From Oscillospiraceae bacterium (GTDB lineage Bacteria > Bacillota > Clostridia > Oscillospirales > Ruminococcaceae), in assembly GCA_009780025.1 (NCBI GenBank), contig WRAV01000006.1, positions 1-64,000 of the forward strand: a stretch of 64,000 nt of DNA, given 5' to 3'. Position numbers and translations under genes: made by a program. Position 1 is the first letter of the stretch. Every line of letters starts with the position of its first letter. The notes under the pieces are model-generated. The model did not search any database. It was not told the DNA's origin and saw nothing but the letters and a program-made list of their open reading frames with translations. Below, piece after piece: positions 17,615-26,201 of the stretch.

Positions 17615-17950
17615 ATGAAATTACCGCTAATTCCGGTTGCCGTAGGGGCAATTGTTGCCGCAAGTTTAGCCTCTTCAGTAGTAAGAAGGATAGTACGCAG
17701 CATAGCAAGGCGTAAAAATTACGCGCAAGCAACCATGGAATATCAAGATAAACTCAAGCGCAGGGCGGAAGTTTTTTTCTCGTCTGACAAATCGCCTGCA
17801 AGCCACCGTGAGGAATACGAGCTGCTTTTGGATGCGTACGAAATTGCCATTAACGGGATAGAGCGAATGCCAAAACGCTCTAAGGGTGAGAAAGAACTAC
17901 TGCTACAAATGTTAAGTGATGAAAAAAAACTGCTAAAGCTCTACTACTAA
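17615..17950 (+). CDS. Small membrane protein, diverged paralogue of the preceding ORF
   Basis: 'VAVGAIVAASLASSVVRRIVRSIARRKNYAQATMEYQDKLKRRAEVFF...REEYELLLDAYEIAINGI' aligns with the ORF at 17198. Confidence 0.72.
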   Translation: MKLPLIPVAVGAIVAASLASSVVRRIVRSIARRKNYAQATMEYQDKLKRRAEVFFSSDKSPASHREEYELLLDAYEIAINGIERMPKRSKGEKELLLQMLSDEKKLLKLYY

Positions 17951-17972
17951 CGGCTTAACAAAGCCGCTCTAA

Positions 17973-18010
17973 GCGCATCAGCTTCCAGTTGCTGATGCGT
18001 TTGTTTTTTT
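17973..18010 (+). terminator. Intrinsic terminator closing the 16.0-17.95 kb cassette
   Basis: gcgcatcagc-ttccagtt-gctgatgcgt followed by ttgttttttt. Confidence 0.85.
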
Positions 18011-18057
18011 ACCGCGCCCACAACCCTCAACCCGCGGCGCGAAAAGCCGATTCTTCC

Positions 18058-18087
18058 TTTGCGCAATCTTCAATATAGTAGTATAAT
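18058..18087 (+). promoter_or_regulatory. Putative sigma-A promoter upstream of the A2M-like gene
   Basis: ttgcgc, 18-nt spacer, TATAAT at 18082-18087. Confidence 0.45.
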
Positions 18088-18142
18088 GTAGGCAGTGTGC
18101 TCGCGGTTGCTTTGCTCCGGGGGTAGTGGAGGGGGATTATAA

Positions 18143-21100
18143 ATGAATAAAATTGGTGACGAAAATAATAATGTTCAGAACCCACAGGAAAAGCCGGATG
18201 AAATATCCAATAGCAAGATAGGGCAACCAGAGCAGTCTGCGGCACCAGCAGGTATTGAGCAAACGGACGTCCCGCTGGTCGGCGATACACAGCCTGCGAC
18301 TGAGCAACCGGATGCTGCCGGCACGCACAAGCCCAAGCCTGTGATAATGGGCCTTACAACACTCCAGTGCGTTATAATCGTTGCTATCGCGGTTTTAGCT
18401 TTTTTCGCGATGCTGCTATTGCCACGGCCAGGCGGTCGAGAAGCCGGCTATCAGGAAGAAGCGATTTCTGTCAGGCCGCTTATCTACGACGAGACCGGAG
18501 TGGCTCCGAACACAGCGTTCCAGATACGCCTACCCGGGGTGCCGGAAGCCCAAGTGGCTGCCGGACTTATTGTTATAGAGACTGAGTCGCTATACACTTT
18601 TGATATAACGCCCCTGCCGGACGCGCAGGATGAGTTTTTGCTCACCCCACGCATTCCGCTCGAGAAAAACAGCCGGCTGACTATCACCGTTGGTGGCGTG
18701 GAGTTTGCGTTCGATGTCCGCAACGAGCTTATAATCACCGGTGTATTCCCCGCAAACCGTGCGTGGAACGTCCCCGTGGGCTCCTCAATTGTCCTCACCT
18801 TCAATACCACCGATCCGGTGATGGACCTGTTCGATTCAATGTCGGTCTTCCGCTCTCAGGACGGCCATTACGAGAACTTTCGGGTGTTGCCCCAAGAGGG
18901 ACGGGAGATACATATAACGCCCACCTACCCCCTGCGGTACAACACAGCCTACCAAATCGTAATCTCACCGCCACTTGAGGACGCTGGCGGTGCACAGCTT
19001 TTACAGCCCTTCGAGTTCATGTTCAACACTGCGTCTGAAGGGCGCGCGCGCGACCCGCACACGCGGTGGACCAGCTTCGAACTTTCAGGCGGCGCGCCTA
19101 GTTTTAACATAATTGCCGACGATATCCCGGTATTGCCGGTTGGGATACACGGCCTCTCCCAAACACCGGCCGTCTCGGTTACCGTGCGCACCTTTGATGG
19201 ATGGGAAGCATTTTACGCAGCGTCCCTTTACGGGGAAGAGGCGGACGCCGAGAGTCTGCCGATTTTCGCGGAATACGAAAATGTCGCCGTCGAGGAGTTC
19301 AACTGGAGGCAGGTGATAGTCTTCCCCGAAACGCTGCCGGTTGGGTGGTACCACGTTGAGGTCACCGTAGATTCCAACGAGCTCGAAGTAAACACCCGGA
19401 GCATACTGTTGCAGGTAAGCGACATCTCGGTATTTTATATGACTACCGGCGATGAAGTTATTGTCTGGGCCCACGACATTCTCACCGGGCAACCTCTGAG
19501 CGGTGCAGAGGTAAGCTTTAGCGGCGACTTTGTCGCATCTGGACAGGCGAATACCAGCGGCGTCTTACAGGTTTCCGGCGTGCAGATCGCCGACCCGGAC
19601 GAGGAGCTTGACTGGTGGAGTCGGCGGATAAACAAGCGTTTCACCGTCACTTACGGCGATCGAGTGTTTGTTGCCGGTGAATCCTATGGCGACCAATTCC
19701 GCGACAGCAGAACGACTGACGTCCAGCGCAGATACATAAGCTATATTTACACCGACCGCGATATTTTCCGCACAACCGATACAATCAAAGTCTGGGGGGT
19801 TGTGCAGCCCCGCGATCTCACTTCCCCGCTGCCCGCCGGGCTCGAGCTCGTCCTGGACCGCAGTCGGATAACGCTGCCAATAACACTGCTGCCCGACGGC
19901 ACATTCACGGCCGAAATCGAGCTGGAAAGCGCTGCGCCCCAGAGCTGGGAATGGCTGCGGTTGCAGACGTCCGGCGGCGATGTGCTGCATAGCCGCAACA
20001 TAACAATCAACGACTTTGTCGCGCCTATTTTCAGGGCCGGCGCACAGCCCGACCAGCTGGTCTTTCTGCTGGATGAGCAGAGAACGGCAGGCGCTACCAT
20101 AAATGTCAGCATGTTCGACGGTACCCCAGCCGGTTCGTACCCCTTGAGTATTTCGTCTTGGGGGCAAAATGAACTTGAATTGCTCTCCGAAGGGCTGGTA
20201 ACGGATCGCAACGGCAACTTGGCGGTTGAGCTACAGATTGTCAATGACCGCAACTCTTGGCGGCCAAGAAGTTACACATTCTCATTCAGGGGAGTGCAGG
20301 CCGCAGACGAGAACGTAAATGGCAGGGGTACGATATGGGCCATACACCGTGATGTCATGCTCACCGGCAACCTCAACAGGGCCGCCAACACCATGGAAGT
20401 TACTACTCACGGCATAGATATTTCAGGGGTGCACGACGTGCACGTACTCTGGAACGCGGACGCGCTACGTGGGCGGCCGCTAGTCCAAGAGGTAACGGCG
20501 ACCATGACCCGGGTGTACTTCGTTCGAGAGCAAACCGGCACATTCTACGACCGCGTCCACCGCGAAACCCGTAACAGGTACAGACTTGTCCGGCAGGAAG
20601 AGGTTTTGGAAACAAGAACCTTTACCGCCCAAGGTGGGAGTTACACGCTCACCAACCTGCCAACGCCGAGAGAGCGAGAGTATATCATAGTTGCGCTGGG
20701 CACTCAAGATTCTCTTGGCCGCCCGGTTGAAACGCGGGTGAGCATCTGGCCCAGCGGTGTGCGGCTCTTTGAGAACACCCACGAAGAGGATGGAGTTCAC
20801 CGTTACTCGCTTACACTGAATCACGACCCCGAGTTCGACAATCCGGAATACGATGAAGATGCCCACAATGCCTGGTGGGGATGGGGCTCGAACTGGTGGC
20901 GGTTCTACGGCAACCGCAACACATTTGTAGATGGCCAAGGAGCGGTCTTCGCCCTGCGCAACAACTCCCACGTGGTTGAAGACACCACCGGGTTTATACT
21001 CAGCGCAGTCGTGCAGGATGGGTTTTCTTCGGTGAGCGTAATCCAGGGCAACGAGGTCGCTGTGCCATTTGACGAAAGCCTGGTGCCCAACTACATAGTA

Positions 21101-23320
21101 ACCGGAGCCTTCTTCGATGGCAGGCATATTTTCGACCTGGGCAATACCTATATGAGCTTTAATCCCGAGCGCCGCGAGCTTGAAATAACCCTTGAACCGG
21201 ACAGTCGGGTGTACGCCCCCGGGGATGAAATGCAGGTGACAGTGAACGTTAGGGACGCATTTACCGGACTACCCGCGGCGAATACAGTGGTGCTGCTCAG
21301 CGTGGTGGACGAAGCTATCTTTGCGGTCAGGGAGCAGCACACCAACCTGATCCGCTCTCTCTACCGGGAAATCTTTTTCCCGCGTATCCACCGGTACACA
21401 TCCTTCACCCAGCTCCAGGTATTTGGGCAGGGTGGCGGTGGCGGCGACGGTGACCAAAACCTCCGTCAAGATTTCCCCGACACGGCACACTTTGCGGCCA
21501 CCACCACTGACGAGTACGGAAACGCCCTTATCACAGTTAGGGTACCGGACAGCATAACCAGCTGGCGTCTGACTTCCCTTGCTGTCTCTCCCCAGGGACA
21601 CGCGGGGAACACAAGGATGAATGTGAGCGCCACCCTCGACTATTTCGTCATGCCTATAGTCAACCAGACGCTGCTTGACGGTGACTCGTTTGTAGTCGGG
21701 CTGTTTAGCGCGGGCACCCAGGTGGAAGATGACGACCCGGTAAGCTACACCGTCCGATTGGTAGGCGAAGGTGTCGATATGGTTCGGGAGACAACGTCAA
21801 CCGTGCGCGGGTACGCGAGCGTCGACTTCGGAAGAATAAGCCTGGGCGAATATACTGTCATGGTGACAGGCCAGAGCGGCCAACACCGCGATTCCATGCT
21901 GCTGCCCGTGCAGGTAGTGGCCTCGGGAGTTGAGACGTCCCGGGTGGAGACCTTCAACCTGAGCGACGGCATAGAGATCGACCCGCTGCGCTGGCCGGTA
22001 AGCATCGTGTTCTACAACGAAAACGCCAGGACTTACAACGCTGTTTTCCGCTCGGTGGTTTCGCGGTCGTGGAGCAGTTGGCGAACCGAAGCCCGCCTGG
22101 CCCGCAGATTTATCGCCAGCCGAAATACCTGGTACCGCGAGGCCTTTGGCCAGGAGGATATTTCGAATATCACCGGCAGGCAGATACTGCAAGCGTTGCC
22201 CCATGCGAACCAAAACATTGAGCTAACCGTGCTTGCACACCTGGCGCTGCCAGAGATGCTCGAGCTATCAAGCTTTGGACCCCTCGAATATCGGCAGCTT
22301 GAGGGCAGAGTGACGCCCGACTTTATTGCACGTGCACTCACCGGCCAAGAATTCGACGTTGATTTGGCCCAGCACATTGAGCACGGCGCTGGGCTAGATC
22401 ATATCGATAGAATCTATCTCGCTATGGCAATGTATATCTCCGGCGACACAGCTGGCGCAAACAGCTGGTACTACGCCTTGGTGGAGGGCCGTTTGAATCG
22501 GCACGTGGGTGTCGATGGTACCACGGCGCTTTCAATCACCGACCCGGCCGGAACTAGCACCGAATCGCAGGCAACCGCCGCAGCCCTGATGCTGGCGACG
22601 CTCATCGGCCACGACGATGCCCACGGCCTTGCCCTATACCTTACACGACGCCCACGCTCCGGGGATCCGCACCTGCTTGAGAAAATATTCTATCTGCAAA
22701 ACTTTTCGCCTTCCGGCGGCGAGCCCACCTCTTTTAGCTACCAACTTGGCGGAGAGACAATTACACACACGATCACCGATGGCACAGTGAGAATTAGCCT
22801 AAATCGCAGCGAGTTTGAAAGCGCGGACTTTACATTGATTTCCGGGCAAGTGTACGCGGATGTTTACTTTGTCGGCAGCCCCGAACAGACGGCGGATGAA
22901 TCCAGCAGGCGGATTGGTCTTACCAAAACCCTCGAGCCGGTAGACGGGGTATTTGAACCCGGCGGGCTTGTGAGAATAACCTTGACACCCGATCTTTCCG
23001 CGTTTGATATTGCCGTTGGCAACGCCATGCTAGTTATCGACGATTACGTCCCCACAGGTATGCGCTTTGAGCATGTCTATCGCCCGCCTTCAGATCATAG
23101 CTGGCGCGGCTGGTGGCTTGCTTCTCGTCAAGGTCAGCGCCTGCAGTTCAGCGCTGTCGGTGGGTGGGAGGTCGCCAGAAACTATCGCCTGCTGGGGCCA
23201 ATTATCTACTACGCCCGAATCGCCACCCCCGGTGAATACGTCGTGGAAAGCGCTTTCATCAGCAGTGCCATCTCCGACACTTGGGGCGCCAGCGAGAGAA
23301 GCACCGTGGTTATTGGCTGA
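18143..23320 (+). CDS. Bacterial alpha-2-macroglobulin-like / MG-domain protein, membrane anchored
   Basis: 1725 aa; N-terminal TM; Big_5-like 'PLIYDETGVAPNTAFQI'; MG/A2M signatures 'YTDRDIFRTTDTIKVWGVV' and 'DEYGNALITVRVPDSITSWRLTSLAVSPQGHAG'. Confidence 0.88.
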   Translation: MNKIGDENNNVQNPQEKPDEISNSKIGQPEQSAAPAGIEQTDVPLVGDTQPATEQPDAAGTHKPKPVIMGLTTLQCVIIVAIAVLAFFAMLLLPRPGGREAGYQEEAISVRPLIYDETGVAPNTAFQIRLPGVPEAQVAAGLIVIETESLYTFDITPLPDAQDEFLLTPRIPLEKNSRLTITVGGVEFAFDVRNELIITGVFPANRAWNVPVGSSIVLTFNTTDPVMDLFDSMSVFRSQDGHYENFRVLPQEGREIHITPTYPLRYNTAYQIVISPPLEDAGGAQLLQPFEFMFNTASEGRARDPHTRWTSFELSGGAPSFNIIADDIPVLPVGIHGLSQTPAVSVTVRTFDGWEAFYAASLYGEEADAESLPIFAEYENVAVEEFNWRQVIVFPETLPVGWYHVEVTVDSNELEVNTRSILLQVSDISVFYMTTGDEVIVWAHDILTGQPLSGAEVSFSGDFVASGQANTSGVLQVSGVQIADPDEELDWWSRRINKRFTVTYGDRVFVAGESYGDQFRDSRTTDVQRRYISYIYTDRDIFRTTDTIKVWGVVQPRDLTSPLPAGLELVLDRSRITLPITLLPDGTFTAEIELESAAPQSWEWLRLQTSGGDVLHSRNITINDFVAPIFRAGAQPDQLVFLLDEQRTAGATINVSMFDGTPAGSYPLSISSWGQNELELLSEGLVTDRNGNLAVELQIVNDRNSWRPRSYTFSFRGVQAADENVNGRGTIWAIHRDVMLTGNLNRAANTMEVTTHGIDISGVHDVHVLWNADALRGRPLVQEVTATMTRVYFVREQTGTFYDRVHRETRNRYRLVRQEEVLETRTFTAQGGSYTLTNLPTPREREYIIVALGTQDSLGRPVETRVSIWPSGVRLFENTHEEDGVHRYSLTLNHDPEFDNPEYDEDAHNAWWGWGSNWWRFYGNRNTFVDGQGAVFALRNNSHVVEDTTGFILSAVVQDGFSSVSVIQGNEVAVPFDESLVPNYIVTGAFFDGRHIFDLGNTYMSFNPERRELEITLEPDSRVYAPGDEMQVTVNVRDAFTGLPAANTVVLLSVVDEAIFAVREQHTNLIRSLYREIFFPRIHRYTSFTQLQVFGQGGGGGDGDQNLRQDFPDTAHFAATTTDEYGNALITVRVPDSITSWRLTSLAVSPQGHAGNTRMNVSATLDYFVMPIVNQTLLDGDSFVVGLFSAGTQVEDDDPVSYTVRLVGEGVDMVRETTSTVRGYASVDFGRISLGEYTVMVTGQSGQHRDSMLLPVQVVASGVETSRVETFNLSDGIEIDPLRWPVSIVFYNENARTYNAVFRSVVSRSWSSWRTEARLARRFIASRNTWYREAFGQEDISNITGRQILQALPHANQNIELTVLAHLALPEMLELSSFGPLEYRQLEGRVTPDFIARALTGQEFDVDLAQHIEHGAGLDHIDRIYLAMAMYISGDTAGANSWYYALVEGRLNRHVGVDGTTALSITDPAGTSTESQATAAALMLATLIGHDDAHGLALYLTRRPRSGDPHLLEKIFYLQNFSPSGGEPTSFSYQLGGETITHTITDGTVRISLNRSEFESADFTLISGQVYADVYFVGSPEQTADESSRRIGLTKTLEPVDGVFEPGGLVRITLTPDLSAFDIAVGNAMLVIDDYVPTGMRFEHVYRPPSDHSWRGWWLASRQGQRLQFSAVGGWEVARNYRLLGPIIYYARIATPGEYVVESAFISSAISDTWGASERSTVVIG

Positions 23321-23487
23321 TAGCCGACGACACTGAAAAATATTATAGTTCCGCGCAATTTCAGTAATGATTGCGGAATGTTTTGAGTTAACTCTATAGC
23401 AGGCATCGGCAAACACGTTAACTTGCCGTTATGCGCGAAGACACAAAAATCCCCCACAAATCTATATATGTAAGGAGATTTTTTGGC

Positions 23488-24378
23488 ATGGAAAAAGACA
23501 TGTTGAGCATAAGACCAGTCGAAAAATACGAAGCTCCTGAAATTCCAACTTTGAGAGATACTCGCTCTAACCCCGCGCTGCTTAAAAAGCTGCCGTCAAG
23601 GTGGAAGAAAAACGCGGCGGTTATCACCTGCATAGGGCTTATGGGATCGTCCGTGCTTTCGGGTTGCGTAGAACCATCGGTGGGAAATCTCGGCACAGAT
23701 AGCAACAATGGACAGGATGAATATAGCAGCGACAATGGCGGAGAAGGCGGGTACAATGGAGGGTACGCACTCGACAAAGAGAATGGAACAGAAGAAAATC
23801 TCAGCTACAGTGGCGGGGAATACAACGGATACAGCGAATTTGACTTGAGCATTAGAATTCATGGCGGTGGCGCCGGTTTCGCCGCTTATGTTGTGCACCT
23901 AACAGAACAAGAAGCGGTTGGGATTATTCGCGCTCAGCTTGAGGCCGCAGGGCTTAGGCTGAACGACGCCCCGCCGGAGTATACCGCCCTGGAGGAATGG
24001 TGGGGACCAGCCATTGGGATTGATTTGTTTGACGCAAGGCGAAACGTTGCGATCACACACCTCGACTGGCAGCAGAGCCACCAACCGTTTATGCGCGGGG
24101 GAAGAGATTTTGCCGACATGGTCGCGGAAGACTTCGTGGAGCAGACCGACATTTCTGTAGGCGTGTTTTACACATCGGGATTCTTCCCGGAGGGATGGGC
24201 TGTAAGGCGGCATTGGTTTGAGACCGACGACGGCCAATGGGATTACGAAGAACTATCGCGACCAACAGACGAAGAAATCGCACGGGCAAAAGCAGAGGCA
24301 CGACCCATTCTTGAAGAGCGCCTCACCGCGCAAATACAGGAGTTTGTTGCCTTCTTGCAAGCAGAGGGCGTCATATAG
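23488..24378 (+). CDS. Lipoprotein-like protein adjacent to a radical SAM maturase
   Basis: Start ATG 23488 with 'aaggag'; long N-region then 'AAVITCIGLMGSSVLSGC' lipobox; Gly/Asn/Tyr-rich linker; C-terminal globular domain. Confidence 0.75.
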   Translation: MEKDMLSIRPVEKYEAPEIPTLRDTRSNPALLKKLPSRWKKNAAVITCIGLMGSSVLSGCVEPSVGNLGTDSNNGQDEYSSDNGGEGGYNGGYALDKENGTEENLSYSGGEYNGYSEFDLSIRIHGGGAGFAAYVVHLTEQEAVGIIRAQLEAAGLRLNDAPPEYTALEEWWGPAIGIDLFDARRNVAITHLDWQQSHQPFMRGGRDFADMVAEDFVEQTDISVGVFYTSGFFPEGWAVRRHWFETDDGQWDYEELSRPTDEEIARAKAEARPILEERLTAQIQEFVAFLQAEGVI

Positions 24379-24409
24379 CGGATACGGTCACTTTTAGGAG
24401 GCGATTGCA

Positions 24410-25528
24410 CTGCAACTAACGCTACATGTTACAAACAAATGCAATTTAGAGTGCAAATACTGCTTTGTCGAGCGCGGCCCCGAGATCATGTCGCGGGAGG
24501 TCGCGTTCGCGGCGGTAAAACTGGGCATGGAAAATAAATCCTCATCTGGGTTGCTTTTCTATGGCGGTGAGCCTCTTCTCGAAAAACAGCTTATCTACGA
24601 TATAGTCGACCATACAAAGGCTATCAAAAAGAAGACAGACCATACTTTCTATTACAAAATGACCACCAACGGCACGCTTTTAGATGAAGAATTCCTCAAG
24701 TTTTCGCGGGATGTCAACTTAACCATAGGGTTTTCCCATGACGGGCCGATGCAGGATAAGTGCCGCCTCTCCCCTGATGGTAAGGGCACATTCTCGTTGC
24801 TGGAAGAAAAAATACCGCTGCTGCTTAAATATCAACCCTACGCCGTGGGGATGAGCGTCATGGACCCGTCAACAGTTCACAGTGGTGCAGAAATAGTTAA
24901 GTTCCTATTCGACAAGGGATTTAGGTACATCCATCTTTCTCTTAACTATTCCAAGACCGCTCCTTGGACTAAGGAGCTCCTCTGCGTTTTAGAGCGGGAG
25001 TACAATAAACTGGCGCAGATGTACCTAGAGTGGACAAAGGCGGAGAAGAAATTTTACCTTTCGCCATTTGACATGAAGATTCTGTCCCACCTAAAAGGAG
25101 AGAAATACAATACAGACAGGCTACGCATGGCGCAAAACCAACCCTCAGTGACCCCGGACGGAAAAATCTACTACAGCTCAAAATATTTAGGCGACCCCGC
25201 CTTTATAATCGGAGACGTCTTTTCGGGAATCGACCCAGAAAAGCAAAAAAACATATACGAAAAAGGGGCTGTACCCGCCAACCCTTGCCAAGCATGCGCC
25301 ATTAGAACACGCTGCAACTACGCCTATGACAGCTTGATTTCTCAAGAAGGCGGCATTGTCACCGAGGTATCCCCCATGCAATGTGCCAATGAACAGATAA
25401 TTACTCCCATTGCGGACTATGTCGCGGAAAAACTCTACAAAGAGCGCAACGCTCTATTCATGCATAAGCACTACAATGAGCTATACCCTGTTATGTCCCT
25501 TGTGGAGGATAGGTGTGCGACAAGCTAA
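24410..25528 (+). CDS. Radical SAM peptide-maturase-like enzyme with Cys-rich C-terminal (SPASM-like) region; apparent CTG start
   Basis: In-frame extension upstream of ATG 24488 encodes 'LQLTLHVTNKCNLECKYCFVERGPEIM' (CxxxCxxC); RBS aggagg 24396-24401; in-frame TAG 24395. C-terminus 'NPCQACAIRTRCN...VSPMQCANE'. Confidence 0.9.
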   Translation: MQLTLHVTNKCNLECKYCFVERGPEIMSREVAFAAVKLGMENKSSSGLLFYGGEPLLEKQLIYDIVDHTKAIKKKTDHTFYYKMTTNGTLLDEEFLKFSRDVNLTIGFSHDGPMQDKCRLSPDGKGTFSLLEEKIPLLLKYQPYAVGMSVMDPSTVHSGAEIVKFLFDKGFRYIHLSLNYSKTAPWTKELLCVLEREYNKLAQMYLEWTKAEKKFYLSPFDMKILSHLKGEKYNTDRLRMAQNQPSVTPDGKIYYSSKYLGDPAFIIGDVFSGIDPEKQKNIYEKGAVPANPCQACAIRTRCNYAYDSLISQEGGIVTEVSPMQCANEQIITPIADYVAEKLYKERNALFMHKHYNELYPVMSLVEDRCATS

Positions 25529-25549
25529 ATAAACAAGAAGCACAAACAA

Positions 25550-25580
25550 AAAAACGCGTTCCCATATGGGGCGCGTTTTT
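25550..25580 (+). terminator. Intrinsic terminator after radical SAM gene
   Basis: aaaacgcgttccc-atat-ggggcgcgttttt. Confidence 0.75.
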
Positions 25581-25607
25581 AGCTTGGTAGCTATCCGCTG
25601 CTAATCT

Positions 25608-26183
25608 CTATTCTCCGCGGAACTCAATGCCGCTTTCATCGGCTTTGTCTATGATTGCGAGCGACTTCAGGTTGTACCCTTTCTCGCGCAGCAGCTTGCC
25701 CCCACGCTGGAAGCCTTTTTCTATCGCGATACCAATACCTATAAGCTCGGCCCCGGCTTGCTCGACTATCTCTACCAGCCCGCGCAGAGCCTCGCCGTTT
25801 GCCAAGAAGTCGTCCACGATAAGTACCTTGTCATTCTCGCCCAACCACTGGCGAGAAAGCAGCAGAGTTACTTCCTTCTTGTATGTGTAGGAATAGATGT
25901 CGCTGCGGTAAAGCCCGCCCTCAATGTTGTCCGACTTCGCTTTCTTGACAAACACAAGCGGCACGCCCAGCTCATCGGCGCAGATAGCGCCAATAGCAAT
26001 TCCCGACGCTTCCACCGTAAGTACAGCCGTAATCCCGGTGGTATCAAACTCCCTCGCAAACTCTTTTGCCATGTCCCGCATTAACACAACATCCACACGA
26101 TGGTTTAGGAACCCGTCCACCTTGATGATGTTGCCTGGAAGCACCTTGCCCTCCGCACGTATTTTGTCACGTAGCTGCTTCAT
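25608..26183 (-). CDS. xpt: Xanthine phosphoribosyltransferase
   Basis: 'MKQLRDKIRAEGKVLPGNIIKVDGFLNHRVDV', 'VLIVDDFLANGEALRGLVEIVEQAGAELIGIGIAIEKGFQ' PRPP motif; RBS ggagg. Confidence 0.95.
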   Translation of the reverse strand: MKQLRDKIRAEGKVLPGNIIKVDGFLNHRVDVVLMRDMAKEFAREFDTTGITAVLTVEASGIAIGAICADELGVPLVFVKKAKSDNIEGGLYRSDIYSYTYKKEVTLLLSRQWLGENDKVLIVDDFLANGEALRGLVEIVEQAGAELIGIGIAIEKGFQRGGKLLREKGYNLKSLAIIDKADESGIEFRGE

Positions 26184-26201
26184 AAAAAATGCCTCCAATT
26201 A

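Noticed and set aside
19565-21127. Several antisense ORFs (200-215 aa) opposite the A2M-like gene
   Set aside because: Overlap a continuous 1725-aa sense ORF with recognisable domains; typical shadow ORFs.
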